Positions 22,482 through 31,774 of a stretch of DNA of 33,189 bases are shown here, in pieces. Under the pieces are notes generated by a model. It ran no database searches, was not told the origin of the DNA, and saw only the letters and a program-made list of their open reading frames with translations. Made by a program: the position numbers and the translations under genes. Numbering within the stretch: position 1 is the first letter of the stretch; the number at the start of each line of letters is the position of its first letter. The stretch comes from Anaerolineae bacterium (GTDB taxonomy: Bacteria > Chloroflexota > Anaerolineae > 4572-78 > J111), in the NCBI GenBank assembly GCA_022071955.1, contig JAJVIM010000047.1, positions 1-33,189 of the forward strand, written 5' to 3'.

Positions 22482-24371
22482 TTAATTGGGGTAAGTGATC
22501 CAATATTCGCCCGACGGCGACACATCAAAATCGCCGCGGCCGGTATCACCCAGACCATGCGTATCATCGCGGTACTGGTACGTGCCAACCGGCATATCAA
22601 TCACTTCCAGGGGCACGCAGTCTAACCCTACCTGCGTGCAGCCGTTGACAATTTTGCCGTACCGATCTGTGTAGCCGCGGTAGGTAACGTAGCCATCGCC
22701 GTCGTTGTCCCACGCGGAAGGGATAACAACCCCAATAGCGTGCGCTTGCATGGTGGAGTTGTTATTTCGGCACCGAAAATCGGGGCAGAACAGGTGCAAT
22801 TCTGACGGGTTGCTGGGATTGACCAGCCCCCACATATCGGCGGTTTGGATGGCGACCAGGGCAATGGCATTGTTGCCGTACCATGTGCCATAGTTGCTGC
22901 TACCGGTATTGTAGTAATGGATGCGCCGGCCAGAAACGGAACCGGAGGGATCGTTGGGGAGCGCTACAGTCTGCCCGTCAATTTCAAGGCGGCCATAATC
23001 GGCCCAACCGCCGGTGCGGATAATACCGCACCGTGAGGGGTTGCTCTCCAGGCAGCCGCGGGCCTCGAGCCAGAAAGAGTGGAAGCGGGTTACTGCGCCC
23101 GCTGCCGCCATAATAGCGTGATATTGCACCCGGAAGTCGGTGAGGCAGCCATCGGCAAAGGCGCTGGAGCAGCCCATATCGCGGCTAACCAGCCAGCCGT
23201 AGCCACCGTGCTTCATCTCGTTCTCAGTGCCGGCGGCGCTGAACGTTTGCCAGGGGTAAGAAATTTCCTGCCCGGTGTACAGCGCGCCAACCGGCCCAAA
23301 AATATCGTTGACGGCATTGGGGTCCTGTTTGTGCTCGTGACTGTAGTGGCAGTTTTTGGCTGCATCGTACAACCCGTGCCAGGCCGTGGGGTCGTGATCG
23401 GCGCACAGCGGCACGCTGGACGAGGGCGGGTCGGTGGGCGCGGGGGTGGGGGCTGGCGTCGATGTGGGTTTGGGCGTCGGCGTCGGGCCGGAGTTATCGT
23501 TGGTCACTTCAAAACTGATGCTCAACGAAGCGCCGGCCTGGCCGCCGCCATTGCCATCGGTGTAGGGGATGGCGGTGAGGCTGTATGGCCCGGCCGCGGG
23601 TGTCCACGCCCAGTAATCGCCGGTAGTATCGCCAAACAGGGCGTAAGGCGCCAGATTCTCGGTGCTGCTGCGGCTTTCGGGGCCGCTGAGTTCAAGGTGA
23701 ACGCTGCCCACAATTGATGGGTTGGTATCGGCCCGCACATTAATATTTTGCGTGCCCAACGACGCCAGATTAATTACATCACCATTGCCTAACGGAGAGA
23801 TGTCCTGGTTGGTATCGGCGTTGACCAGCACAAACTGAACAACACTCTGGTTGCTGGCGGGCGGCGGGGTGGGCTGGCTGTTGCCTCGCACCACAGAAAA
23901 TGAGATGCTCAGGCTCTGCCCGGCGTCGCCGCGGCCGCGATTTTTGGAGTAGGGCGTGGCCGTGAGCCGGTAATCGCCAACTTTTGGCCGCCAGCCGTTG
24001 TAATTGCCGTTGTCGTCCCCAAACAAGGCATAGGGATTGTTGTTGTCAATTCGTGTTTTGTCGTTCAGTTCAAACTTAACGCTGCCGCCCGAATCCGGGT
24101 TAACATCGGCCCGGATGTTGAATTTGGTGTTGGCGTAATCATTCAGGTTGATGACCGTCCCATCGGTTAGCGGGCCAAGTTCCTGGTTGGTTTCGGCGTT
24201 GATCAGCGTGAAGCCCACCACTACCTGATTTTGCCTGGCCCGGGCGGCTTCCGCCAGTGGTTGCGCATCGGTGAGGCTGTGCGGGGCCGATATGGCCGCA
24301 TTGGCGCTGCCACCAACGAGCAAGGCCAGAGCAATGATGCTGGTTACCAAAAAAACTGCTTTAAATTTCAT
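22482..24371 (-). CDS. Secreted protein with two tandem beta-domains and a Cys-rich C-terminal domain
   Basis: A 629-residue exported protein. A signal peptide (about 1-25, ending ANA) is followed by two related domains of about 110 residues (about 48-160 and 178-290). Both contain GFTLINAETNQ-like or FVLVNADTNQ-like openings, NPYALFGDDNG / APYALFGDTTG and a final LSISF strand. A Thr/Pro linker (TPTPKPTSTPAPTP) leads to a C-terminal part of about 310 residues with ten Cys, consistent with several disulfides in an extracellular protein. The N-terminal repeats look like Ig-like adhesion or carbohydrate-binding modules; the C-terminal fold is not recognised. AAAAGGAG lies before the ATG. It lies 149 nt downstream of a dockerin-containing gene on the same strand. 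Likely cell-surface or secreted. Confidence 0.85.
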   Translation of the reverse strand: MKFKAVFLVTSIIALALLVGGSANAAISAPHSLTDAQPLAEAARARQNQVVVGFTLINAETNQELGPLTDGTVINLNDYANTKFNIRADVNPDSGGSVKFELNDKTRIDNNNPYALFGDDNGNYNGWRPKVGDYRLTATPYSKNRGRGDAGQSLSISFSVVRGNSQPTPPPASNQSVVQFVLVNADTNQDISPLGNGDVINLASLGTQNINVRADTNPSIVGSVHLELSGPESRSSTENLAPYALFGDTTGDYWAWTPAAGPYSLTAIPYTDGNGGGQAGASLSISFEVTNDNSGPTPTPKPTSTPAPTPAPTDPPSSSVPLCADHDPTAWHGLYDAAKNCHYSHEHKQDPNAVNDIFGPVGALYTGQEISYPWQTFSAAGTENEMKHGGYGWLVSRDMGCSSAFADGCLTDFRVQYHAIMAAAGAVTRFHSFWLEARGCLESNPSRCGIIRTGGWADYGRLEIDGQTVALPNDPSGSVSGRRIHYYNTGSSNYGTWYGNNAIALVAIQTADMWGLVNPSNPSELHLFCPDFRCRNNNSTMQAHAIGVVIPSAWDNDGDGYVTYRGYTDRYGKIVNGCTQVGLDCVPLEVIDMPVGTYQYRDDTHGLGDTGRGDFDVSPSGEYWITYPN

Positions 24372-24520
24372 GTTGCATCTCCTTTTAATAACTTACTGTG
24401 AAACTTGTTAATCTACAAACAGCCAAACAGAAATCCGGGTCGGTCTTTGGCGGCCAGCCCCAAAGACGCACTACCGGGGAGGTGATTGGTTTTGAATGGG
24501 AGGTGGGGGTGAGAAAATGA

Positions 24521-25645
24521 TCAGGGAGGGGAACCCGCGGCTGAAAATGGCCGCCGGTATTCGCTGGCCAATGCATCCAGATCACGTTTATCAACCAGAC
24601 CATCAGCATTAGTATCGGCGATCCACATACCGCTGCCATAAGCCAGTCCGGCGAAAACAATCGTGCAGATGTCGATCTGCCGGCGGGCGGTGGTGTTGTG
24701 CTGGCAGGTGATGGCCTCGAGAGTTTTTTGGGGATACACCGGAGGCGCCGCGGTTGGGTTACTGGCGGCAGCAACCGGTGATTCAGCCGGTAATTGGCCA
24801 CGGCTGTCAACTGGCTGGCGCTCAAGCGTTACCGGAGCCGGGGCGCTGCCGGTGCCAGCAGCAGATGTCGTTGCCTCAGGGAGGTGCGCCCCGACAGGCT
24901 GAACGGTCTCCGCAGCTTGGCTGGTGGACGATTGCGGCGTATTTGGCGTTGCTGTTGGCCTGGTTCCGGTGTCTGAGTTTTGGGTTGATGGTTCATTCAG
25001 CGTGGTTGGCGTTGGGATTGGCTCGGTGAACTCTGTCACGGAATCGGCCGGGTCGGAGTCATCAAACAAATTCAAAAAATCGCTTGCATCTTCCTCCTCA
25101 GAGTCGTCGGCCGTGGAATCTGCGTTACCGGTTGGGGTAGCGCTGATATCGGGGAACAACTCCGGCAAAGCTGCGTCGTCGTAATATTCCAGTTCGGGGT
25201 CTACAGTAAACAACACCGTCTCGGTTGGCGTCTCAACCGGCTGGTTGTCATCTGGCTGGTCGATTTCATTGACTGCTGAAGGCGTGGGCTGTGGGTTGGC
25301 CGGCGGGGTAATCAGGTTGGGGTGGTCAATGAGCTGGGCGATAAACTGCAAATCCAAAATATCAACCTCCCCATCAGCGGTAACGTCGGCGGTTGGGTTG
25401 TTGCTGCCCAAAAAATCGGAAACAAATGCCAAATCCCGAATATTCAGTTCGCCATCGTGGTTAACATCACCCGGTATGGCCGCCGCCGAAACGGGGAGCT
25501 GGTCTGTATTCGGTTGGGGGGTGATGGTGCGATATTGCTCCGGCCCGGTATTGCTTTGAGCGTGGAGCGGCGTGCTGCCGGCCCAGAACCCCGCCGCCAT
25601 CATCACACTGACCGCCGAAACGATGACCGTAACTTTTCTTTGCAT
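24521..25645 (-). CDS. Secreted dockerin-like protein with acidic linker and a third C-terminal calcium loop
   Basis: A 374-residue protein. A signal peptide (about 1-29) is followed by a dockerin type I-like pair of calcium loops: D60-V-N62-H-D64-G...D71 and D87-V-T-A-D91-G...D98, each followed by a short helix. A long low-complexity region (about 110-300) is rich in Asp, Glu, Pro, Thr and Ser. Near the C-terminus a third loop, ADTNADGLVDKRD at 343-355 (D344, N346, D348, D352, D355), is followed by a helix and two upstream Cys (CQHN, DICT). Dockerins bind cohesins, but no cohesin gene is in the window. The protein could bind a surface scaffold elsewhere or simply use calcium for folding. A long structured leader precedes it; AGGT lies nine nt before the ATG. 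Confidence 0.8.
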   Translation of the reverse strand: MQRKVTVIVSAVSVMMAAGFWAGSTPLHAQSNTGPEQYRTITPQPNTDQLPVSAAAIPGDVNHDGELNIRDLAFVSDFLGSNNPTADVTADGEVDILDLQFIAQLIDHPNLITPPANPQPTPSAVNEIDQPDDNQPVETPTETVLFTVDPELEYYDDAALPELFPDISATPTGNADSTADDSEEEDASDFLNLFDDSDPADSVTEFTEPIPTPTTLNEPSTQNSDTGTRPTATPNTPQSSTSQAAETVQPVGAHLPEATTSAAGTGSAPAPVTLERQPVDSRGQLPAESPVAAASNPTAAPPVYPQKTLEAITCQHNTTARRQIDICTIVFAGLAYGSGMWIADTNADGLVDKRDLDALASEYRRPFSAAGSPP

Positions 25646-25682
25646 TTAATTTACCTGACGCTGACTTTTATGCCAGAAAAAC

Positions 25683-25733
25683 AAACAGACCCAACTTCTT
25701 TCAGACAACACTTTCAAGAAATTGGGCCTGTTT
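25683..25733 (-). promoter_or_regulatory. Leader hairpin, possible attenuator, of the dockerin gene
   Basis: Arms 25683-25700 and 25716-25733 match at 16 of 18 positions. Read on the minus strand the stem is followed by a T-rich run, as in an intrinsic terminator, only about 38 nt before the start codon. It could attenuate expression of the dockerin gene or terminate read-through. Confidence 0.5.
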
Positions 25734-26063
25734 AAACTGGCGTCACAATTGTATTTTGCCCCAACACACCGGGGCAAGGTGAGCGCTATTTCATTGTTAA
25801 GGCCCAAAGGTAACTCTCGATCCCCAGTATAACCTTTCTTTGGCCCTGTGTGTAGCGTAGAAGAAACGGGTTTTTTAGCGCCGGATTTTGCGGTAAACCA
25901 CGGTGGTCCCCGTAACTTGCCGGGTATAAACTACGGGTTTTGGGCTGATCTTATCGCAAAACTGAACATAATCACAAGCGCCATAAATTCGGCGGGTGTC
26001 TGTGCTGGCTGTTTTTGGGTTGACTCGTGTTGGGGTTTCCGGGGTTTTGGAAAAATCCCAAAT

Positions 26064-26092
26064 TTGCTGAACGCACCGGCTCATGGTAAGAT
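26064..26092 (+). promoter_or_regulatory. Promoter for tRNA-Cys
   Basis: TTGCTG (26064-26069) and TAAGAT (26087-26092) are 17 bp apart, and TG one base before the -10 gives an extended -10. Transcription should begin about 35 nt before the tRNA. Confidence 0.65.
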
Positions 26093-26135
26093 AAAAAAGA
26101 AGTTAGCAAGAGCTTTATTGTTTCAAGTTGTTCAC

Positions 26136-26207
<72 letters not shown>

Positions 26208-26210
26208 TAC

Positions 26211-26236
26211 AAAAACCGCCAGGCCGGCGGTTTTTT
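26211..26236 (+). terminator. Intrinsic terminator of tRNA-Cys
   Basis: AAAAACCGCC (26211-26220) pairs with GGCGGTTTTT (26226-26235) around AGGCC, running into a T6 tract. It starts four bases after the tRNA 3' end and is also A/T-flanked on the opposite strand. Confidence 0.93.
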
Positions 26237-26282
26237 ATTTCCGGGCCAAGTCTACAACTGCTCGAAAAATAGCGCCATATGC

Positions 26283-26349
26283 TTGACAGAAATGAGAATT
26301 TCATCAAAAATGAACCTTTACGCCGGTTTGATTTTTGATATTCTGTCAA
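26283..26349. repeat. Branched inverted repeat of 67 bp
   Basis: Outer arms TTGACAGAA (26283-26291) and TTCTGTCAA (26341-26349) are perfect 9-bp complements. Inner arms ATCAAAAAT (26303-26311) and ATTTTTGAT (26331-26339) are also perfect. The 11 bases on the left between them can form their own small hairpin with outer bases (GAAAT/ATTTC), so the element can branch. It contains TTGACA but no matching -10. Confidence 0.6.
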
Positions 26350-26523
26350 TAAGTTTGTAGAATATAAAAATCTTCCCCTACCTCCTTTTTTACTCGATCA
26401 GCTATGCCTGAACCCGAAAAAGCGCAGCCCCCTGTGGGCTGGCCAAAAATGTCGTCGGGGTGCTTTGCGAAGCGTGCCGGCCCTCGTTGATTCACTTATT
26501 CGCATTTTAAAAGGAGAGGCTTT

Positions 26524-27828
26524 ATGAAAACCCAGGAAATTCTTGAAAAACAAAAGCGGCATTTATGGCCCAACCACATCCTTTACTATTCAACTCCGCT
26601 GCCTCTGGAAAAAGGGGAGGGTATGTATGTGTGGGATGTTGAGGGCAACAAGTATCTGGATTTTTTTGCCGGTATTTTGACTACCAGTGTGGGCCACAAC
26701 AACCCCACAGTCAACCAACATATCCAGGAACAGGCCGGCAAACTGCTGCACACCTCAACCCTTTATCCCAACGAAGCGCATGTAACCCTGGCTGAGAATC
26801 TGGCCGAAATCACGCCCGATGGTCTCGACACGTTTTATTTTGGGGCCACCGGCACCGACGCCGACGAAACCGCGGCGATTCTGGCCCAGGTTTACACTGG
26901 CAACACCGAGATCATCGCCCTGCGGCACGGCTACAGCGGTAAATCGCAAATGGCCATGACTCTTACCGGCCAGGCTTCGTGGCGAATGGGGCCGGTGCAT
27001 ATTGGCTATGTGCGCCACGCCATGACGCCCTACTGCTATCGCTGCCCCCTGAAAATGACTTACCCCTCGTGCGGCGTGGCCTGCGTTGACGACCTCAAAG
27101 ACGTGATTCAAACGATGACCTCGGGCCGGATTGCCGCTCTCATCGCCGAGCCGATTCAGGGGGTGGGCGGCTTTATTACCCTGCCGCCGGAATGGCTGCA
27201 AGCCGCGGTAGAGATTACCCATCAATATGGCGGCGTGGTGATCATTGATGAAGTTCAAACCGGCTTTGGCCGCACCGGCGAGCATTGGTGGGGACACCAG
27301 CACAGCGATGTCACCCCCGATATTATGACGATGGCCAAAGGCATTGCCAACGGCATGCCCCTCTCCGCGGTAGCCACTACCCCGGAAATTGCCGGCAGCA
27401 CGGTTGGGGCCGGGCTAACCATCAGCACCTTTGGCGGCAACCCGGTTTCCTGTGCGGCGGCTAACGGCACGCTGGCAGAGATGAAAGAAAAATGGGGGCC
27501 GGAACGCTCCGGCGAAGTTGGCTCGCACTTGCGGGCCGGGCTGGAACGGCTGCAAGATAAATATCCGCTCATTGGTGACGTGCGGGGCCGGGGGCTGATG
27601 CAGGGCGTGGAACTGGTAGTTGATCGCGCCAGCAAAGAACCCGCGCCCAAACACGCCAACGCGCTGCTGGAGGCCAGTCGCAAAATGGGGCTGCTGATTG
27701 GCAAAGGCGGGCTGCTGGGCAACTCGATGCGCATCGCGCCGCCGCTCATTGCCACTAAAGAGGATGTTGACGAGGCGCTCGACAAACTGGATCACGCCCT
27801 GGCGCAAGTTCAGGAAATGTCGTTATAA
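26524..27828 (+). CDS. Class III PLP aminotransferase, AGXT2 / beta-amino acid:pyruvate type
   Basis: A 434-residue fold-type I aminotransferase. The PLP Lys is K272 (TMAKGIANGMPLSAV), the cofactor-holding Asp is D242 in VIIDEVQTGFGRTGE, and the family motif EPIQGVGGF is present. The stretch YCYRCPLKMTYPSCGVAC is characteristic of the AGXT2-like group ((R)-3-amino-2-methylpropionate or beta-alanine:pyruvate, and alanine:glyoxylate transaminases). It should convert beta-alanine or 3-aminoisobutyrate to (methyl)malonate semialdehyde. This fits exactly with the next gene, a CoA-acylating semialdehyde dehydrogenase. Length is normal. GGAGAGG lies before the ATG. The ABC transporter genes downstream may bring in the precursor. 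The alternative of a general omega-amino acid transaminase cannot be excluded. Confidence 0.92.
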   Translation: MKTQEILEKQKRHLWPNHILYYSTPLPLEKGEGMYVWDVEGNKYLDFFAGILTTSVGHNNPTVNQHIQEQAGKLLHTSTLYPNEAHVTLAENLAEITPDGLDTFYFGATGTDADETAAILAQVYTGNTEIIALRHGYSGKSQMAMTLTGQASWRMGPVHIGYVRHAMTPYCYRCPLKMTYPSCGVACVDDLKDVIQTMTSGRIAALIAEPIQGVGGFITLPPEWLQAAVEITHQYGGVVIIDEVQTGFGRTGEHWWGHQHSDVTPDIMTMAKGIANGMPLSAVATTPEIAGSTVGAGLTISTFGGNPVSCAAANGTLAEMKEKWGPERSGEVGSHLRAGLERLQDKYPLIGDVRGRGLMQGVELVVDRASKEPAPKHANALLEASRKMGLLIGKGGLLGNSMRIAPPLIATKEDVDEALDKLDHALAQVQEMSL

Positions 27829-27953
27829 ATAGAAATTAGCTGTGCCACAGCAACGGGGAATGCCTGTGCCCGGCACGGGTGAAAATGGTTATTGGGGGGA
27901 GCTACCCCCCAAGCCCCCGGCCTGCGGCGCTATTTTTAAGAGAGGCAAAAAGA

Positions 27954-29429
<1,476 letters not shown>

Positions 29430-29452
29430 GCAGTTACTCAAGATATAATTTC

Positions 29453-29492
29453 CCGCCGGCACCCTCTGCTCAAAAAGAGAGGGTGCCGGCGG
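29453..29492. repeat. Perfect 15-bp hairpin after mmsA
   Basis: CCGCCGGCACCCTCT (29453-29467) and AGAGGGTGCCGGCGG (29478-29492) are perfectly complementary around a 10-nt loop. No T tract follows, so it is not a canonical terminator. It may stabilise the 3' end of the mmsA mRNA, act as a factor-dependent stop, or be a repeated palindromic element. Confidence 0.7.
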
Positions 29493-29731
29493 AGAGGCCA
29501 AACGCATTCAAGATAAAATGTGCCTCAGGGGGATACGTTGCAACAGGGGTAAAGGCCATAAAAAATGCCATTTGCCTAAAACACAGAATTGACGTAAATT
29601 TATGTCCAACTTCAACTTCTACCTGGCCTCAACCGTTAGCCATCTGGTTTACACATTCAACCCATTCAGGTATCTTTTGTTCATCGTGAAGTAAGTTTAC
29701 ATCAACTTCCAGTAACAGTGATACTTCCCCT

Positions 29732-29836
29732 GGGGCCGCGAAGCCCGCATTCACGAGGAATTGATTTTCTATAGCTCAAGCCTGGTTTAAATCCAGGAGG
29801 TATAGAAGTCGTGGCGGGTTTATCGGGTACGGCCCC
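29732..29836. repeat. Nested imperfect inverted repeat, possible structured RNA or IS remnant
   Basis: Five successive arm pairs are nested around one centre: GGGGCCG/CGGCCCC (29732-29738, 29830-29836), GCCCGC/GCGGGT (29743-29748, 29814-29819), CACGA/TCGTG (29752-29756, 29809-29813), TTCTATA/TATAGAA (29767-29773, 29801-29807) and CCTGG/CCAGG (29781-29785, 29793-29797), with loop TTTAAAT. On the minus strand the same stretch lies in a 60-codon frame (29702-29884) containing IPRECGLRGPRGSITVTGS, which might be the tail of a decayed transposon protein. The function is not established. Confidence 0.6.
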
Positions 29837-29996
29837 GACACAAATCCCCCAGTTGTCAATGGCCCGACACTTAGTTTTCAGCAACAGATAAGCATAAAAT
29901 CACATAAAACCCTGGTCACTATCTTATTTTGCAATTAATTTTGATCGGATTTATGCAGTTTATGTCATTTCAAGGAGTGAAACGACAGAGTCTGAT

Positions 29997-30923
29997 ATGG
30001 CCAAACCAACCGGACTCCTTAGTGGTTTTAAACCGGCGCTTTATTTTTTGGTGATCGCGCTGCTGCTGGTGTTTGCCTGGGAGGGGTACAAACTGCTGGG
30101 CGCACCCGGCGGCAAGTATCTGCGCGGCACGGCTCCGGTAAAGGTGGGCGATGAACGCGTGCCCGGCCCCCTGTGCGACAGCCTGGGTTGGTGCGAGGTT
30201 GAACTCCCCATCCGCACCGACGACCGGGCCATGCCGCCTATTAAAGACATCGTTCTGACCATTTTTGAACCCCCGCGCCGTGGCAGTAACGATATGTTGC
30301 TGACCATTTTGTTCAAAGCCTCGCTGTTTACGTTGCAGGAAGCGCTGGCCGGTTTTGTTATTGGCGGACTGCTGGGGTTTGCGCTGGGCGTTATTTTTGC
30401 CCACTCCAACCTGCTGGAACGGGGACTGCTGCCCTATGTGGTGGCCTCGCAAACGGTGCCGCTGCTGGCCATTGCCCCAATGGTGGTGATCTGGCTGGGC
30501 GGCAACTGGTTTTCTGTGGCGGTGATTGCCGCCTACCTCACCTTTTTCCCGGTTACTATTAACACCCTGCGCGGCCTGCGCTCGCCGGAGCCAACCGCGG
30601 TGGAGTTGATGAATTCGTACGCGGCCTCAACGTGGGAGGTGTTGTGGAAACTGCGCGTGCCGGCGGCCCTGCCGTTTATTTTTGTCGCGCTCAAGGTTTC
30701 GGCCACGGCCAGCGTGGTGGGCGCCATCATCGGCGAATTGCCATCGGGCATTGCCGACGGGCTGGGGCGGGTTATTTTAAATTTTAACCAGTATTACGCC
30801 ACCGGCCCGGAAAAATTGTGGGCCAGCATTTTGTTTGCGTCGTTAACCGGCATGGCGTTTTTTCTGATTATCGCCGTACTGGAAAAATTGCTCGTCCGCC
30901 GCCAGCCGGTCGATCTGGTCTGA
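29997..30923 (+). CDS. ABC transporter permease, NitT/TauT (SsuC-like) type, with extra periplasmic segment
   Basis: A 308-residue inner-membrane permease of the BPD_transp_1 family. The first helix (about 15-32) is followed by an unusual polar segment of about 50 residues that contains CDSLGWC, perhaps disulfide-bonded. The normal permease core then follows: MPPIKDIVLTIFEPP, TLQEALAGFVIGGLLGFALG, and the cytoplasmic coupling loop with ELMNSYAASTWEVLWKLRVPAALPFIF. Family members are usually about 250-270 residues. It works with the ATPase and second permease that follow. AAGGAG is about 19 nt before the ATG, which is long; the start is still the only sensible one in frame. Substrate inferred from context: a pyrimidine- or beta-amino-acid-related compound. 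Confidence 0.9.
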   Translation: MAKPTGLLSGFKPALYFLVIALLLVFAWEGYKLLGAPGGKYLRGTAPVKVGDERVPGPLCDSLGWCEVELPIRTDDRAMPPIKDIVLTIFEPPRRGSNDMLLTILFKASLFTLQEALAGFVIGGLLGFALGVIFAHSNLLERGLLPYVVASQTVPLLAIAPMVVIWLGGNWFSVAVIAAYLTFFPVTINTLRGLRSPEPTAVELMNSYAASTWEVLWKLRVPAALPFIFVALKVSATASVVGAIIGELPSGIADGLGRVILNFNQYYATGPEKLWASILFASLTGMAFFLIIAVLEKLLVRRQPVDLV

Positions 30924-30988
30924 TCGCCGCCGGTGTGGTCATCACCGTTACTCAATTGCCAAAATCTAGCCATCACTCAGAGTTGCTC

Positions 30989-31774
30989 ATGGAACACCCG
31001 GTTATTTTGATTAACAATCTCAATAAGATATTTGGAGAAGGGACAGCCAACGCAGTCCACGCTCTCAAAGACATTAGCCTGACGGTGCAGTCCAACGAGT
31101 TTATTTCGCTGATTGGTCCCTCGGGCTGCGGTAAATCAACCCTGCTGCGCATCATCGGCGATTTAACCCAGCCCACTGCCGGTGACATTACCGTGAACAA
31201 CAAAACAGCCCATCAGGCCCGGCTTGACCGCGATTACGGCATGGTCTTTCAGGCGGCCACCCTGTACGATTGGCGCACGGTAGCCAAAAACGTGCAGCTA
31301 CCGCTGGAATTGATGAAATATCCCAGAGCCGAACGGGAAGCGCGGACCGAAAAAATGTTAAAACTGGTTGAGCTGGGCGACTTTGCCAAACATTATCCGT
31401 GGCAGCTTTCCGGCGGCATGCAGCAGCGAGTGGCCATTGCCCGGGCGCTTTCGTTTGAGCCATCGATTTTGCTGATGGACGAACCATTTGGCGCGCTGGA
31501 CGAAATGACCCGCGAGCGGCTCAATCTTGAGGTGTTGAGTATTTGGGACAAAACCAAAACCACCGTGGTTTTTGTAACCCACAGCATCACCGAAGCCGTG
31601 TTTCTGTCAACCCGCGTTGTAGTCATGTCGGCCCGGCCCGGCCAGATTGCCGAAGACATCGCCATCAACCTGCCCCAGCCGCGCAACGCCGATACCCGCG
31701 AGCAGGTACGATTTTTTGAGTTAGAAACTGAAGTGCGCGAAGCCCTGCGCAAGAGCGAAAGCCAAAAACTATGA
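30989..31774 (+). CDS. ABC transporter ATP-binding protein, NitT/TauT (SsuB-like) type
   Basis: The 261-residue ATPase powers the two adjacent permeases. Walker A is GPSGCGKST, the Q-loop is GMVFQAATLYDWRTV, the signature LSGGMQQRVAIARAL, Walker B ILLMDEPFGALDE and the H-loop VTHSITEA. The LYDWRTV and MDEPFGALDEMTR motifs are typical for SsuB/TauB/ThiZ-like ATPases of nitrate, sulfonate, taurine and pyrimidine uptake systems. The start at 30989 (MEHPVILI) lies 65 nt after the first permease gene. The ribosome site is weak, so it may depend on coupling. Its stop overlaps the next start by four bases (ATGA). Confidence 0.93.
   Translation: MEHPVILINNLNKIFGEGTANAVHALKDISLTVQSNEFISLIGPSGCGKSTLLRIIGDLTQPTAGDITVNNKTAHQARLDRDYGMVFQAATLYDWRTVAKNVQLPLELMKYPRAEREARTEKMLKLVELGDFAKHYPWQLSGGMQQRVAIARALSFEPSILLMDEPFGALDEMTRERLNLEVLSIWDKTKTTVVFVTHSITEAVFLSTRVVVMSARPGQIAEDIAINLPQPRNADTREQVRFFELETEVREALRKSESQKL

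Larger units (their letters stand above)
25646..26135. other. Gene-free region with structured leader and promoters
   Basis: No gene is seen here. Close to the dockerin start lies an 18-bp imperfect inverted repeat (25683-25700 and 25716-25733, two mismatches), which on the minus strand runs into a T-rich stretch. A second hairpin, TTGCCCC/GGGGCAA, is at 25756-25762 and 25771-25777. AGTATA at 25826-25831 is a TATACT -10 box on the minus strand. Together they suggest a structured 5' leader for the dockerin gene. The right part holds the tRNA promoter. Confidence 0.55.
26208..26523. other. Gene-free region with terminator, branched repeat and aminotransferase leader
   Basis: No gene is seen. 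The tRNA terminator occupies the left end. A branched inverted repeat follows at 26283-26349, then AT-rich sequence with a possible weak -10 (TATAAA at 26363-26368). Further right are two small hairpins, CAGCCC/GGGCTG at 26425-26441 and GGTGCTT/AAGC-GTGCC around 26458-26482. GGAGAGG just before the aminotransferase ATG ends the region. Confidence 0.5.
29430..29996. other. Gene-free region with two large inverted repeats
   Basis: No convincing gene is seen in 567 nt. Read-through would meet a 15-bp perfect hairpin at 29453-29492 and a nested structure at 29732-29836, both listed separately. The right end is AT-rich and leads into the ABC permease gene. Frames of up to about 90 codons exist but lack ribosome sites and look accidental. 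Confidence 0.55.

Noticed and set aside
23079..23717. 212-codon plus-strand frame opposite the secreted protein gene
   Set aside because: Gly/Val/Ala-rich shadow of a Thr/Pro/Asp-rich reading frame; no start signals.
24443..24467. Hairpin GTCTTTGG/CCAAAGAC between the two secreted-protein genes as a terminator
   Set aside because: The stem is only 8 bp and no T tract follows on the minus strand, so termination is not supported.
29732..29836. Integron attC site
   Set aside because: The length and imperfect dyad fit loosely, but the GTTRRRY/RYYYAAC core ends are missing and there is no integrase or cassette array.
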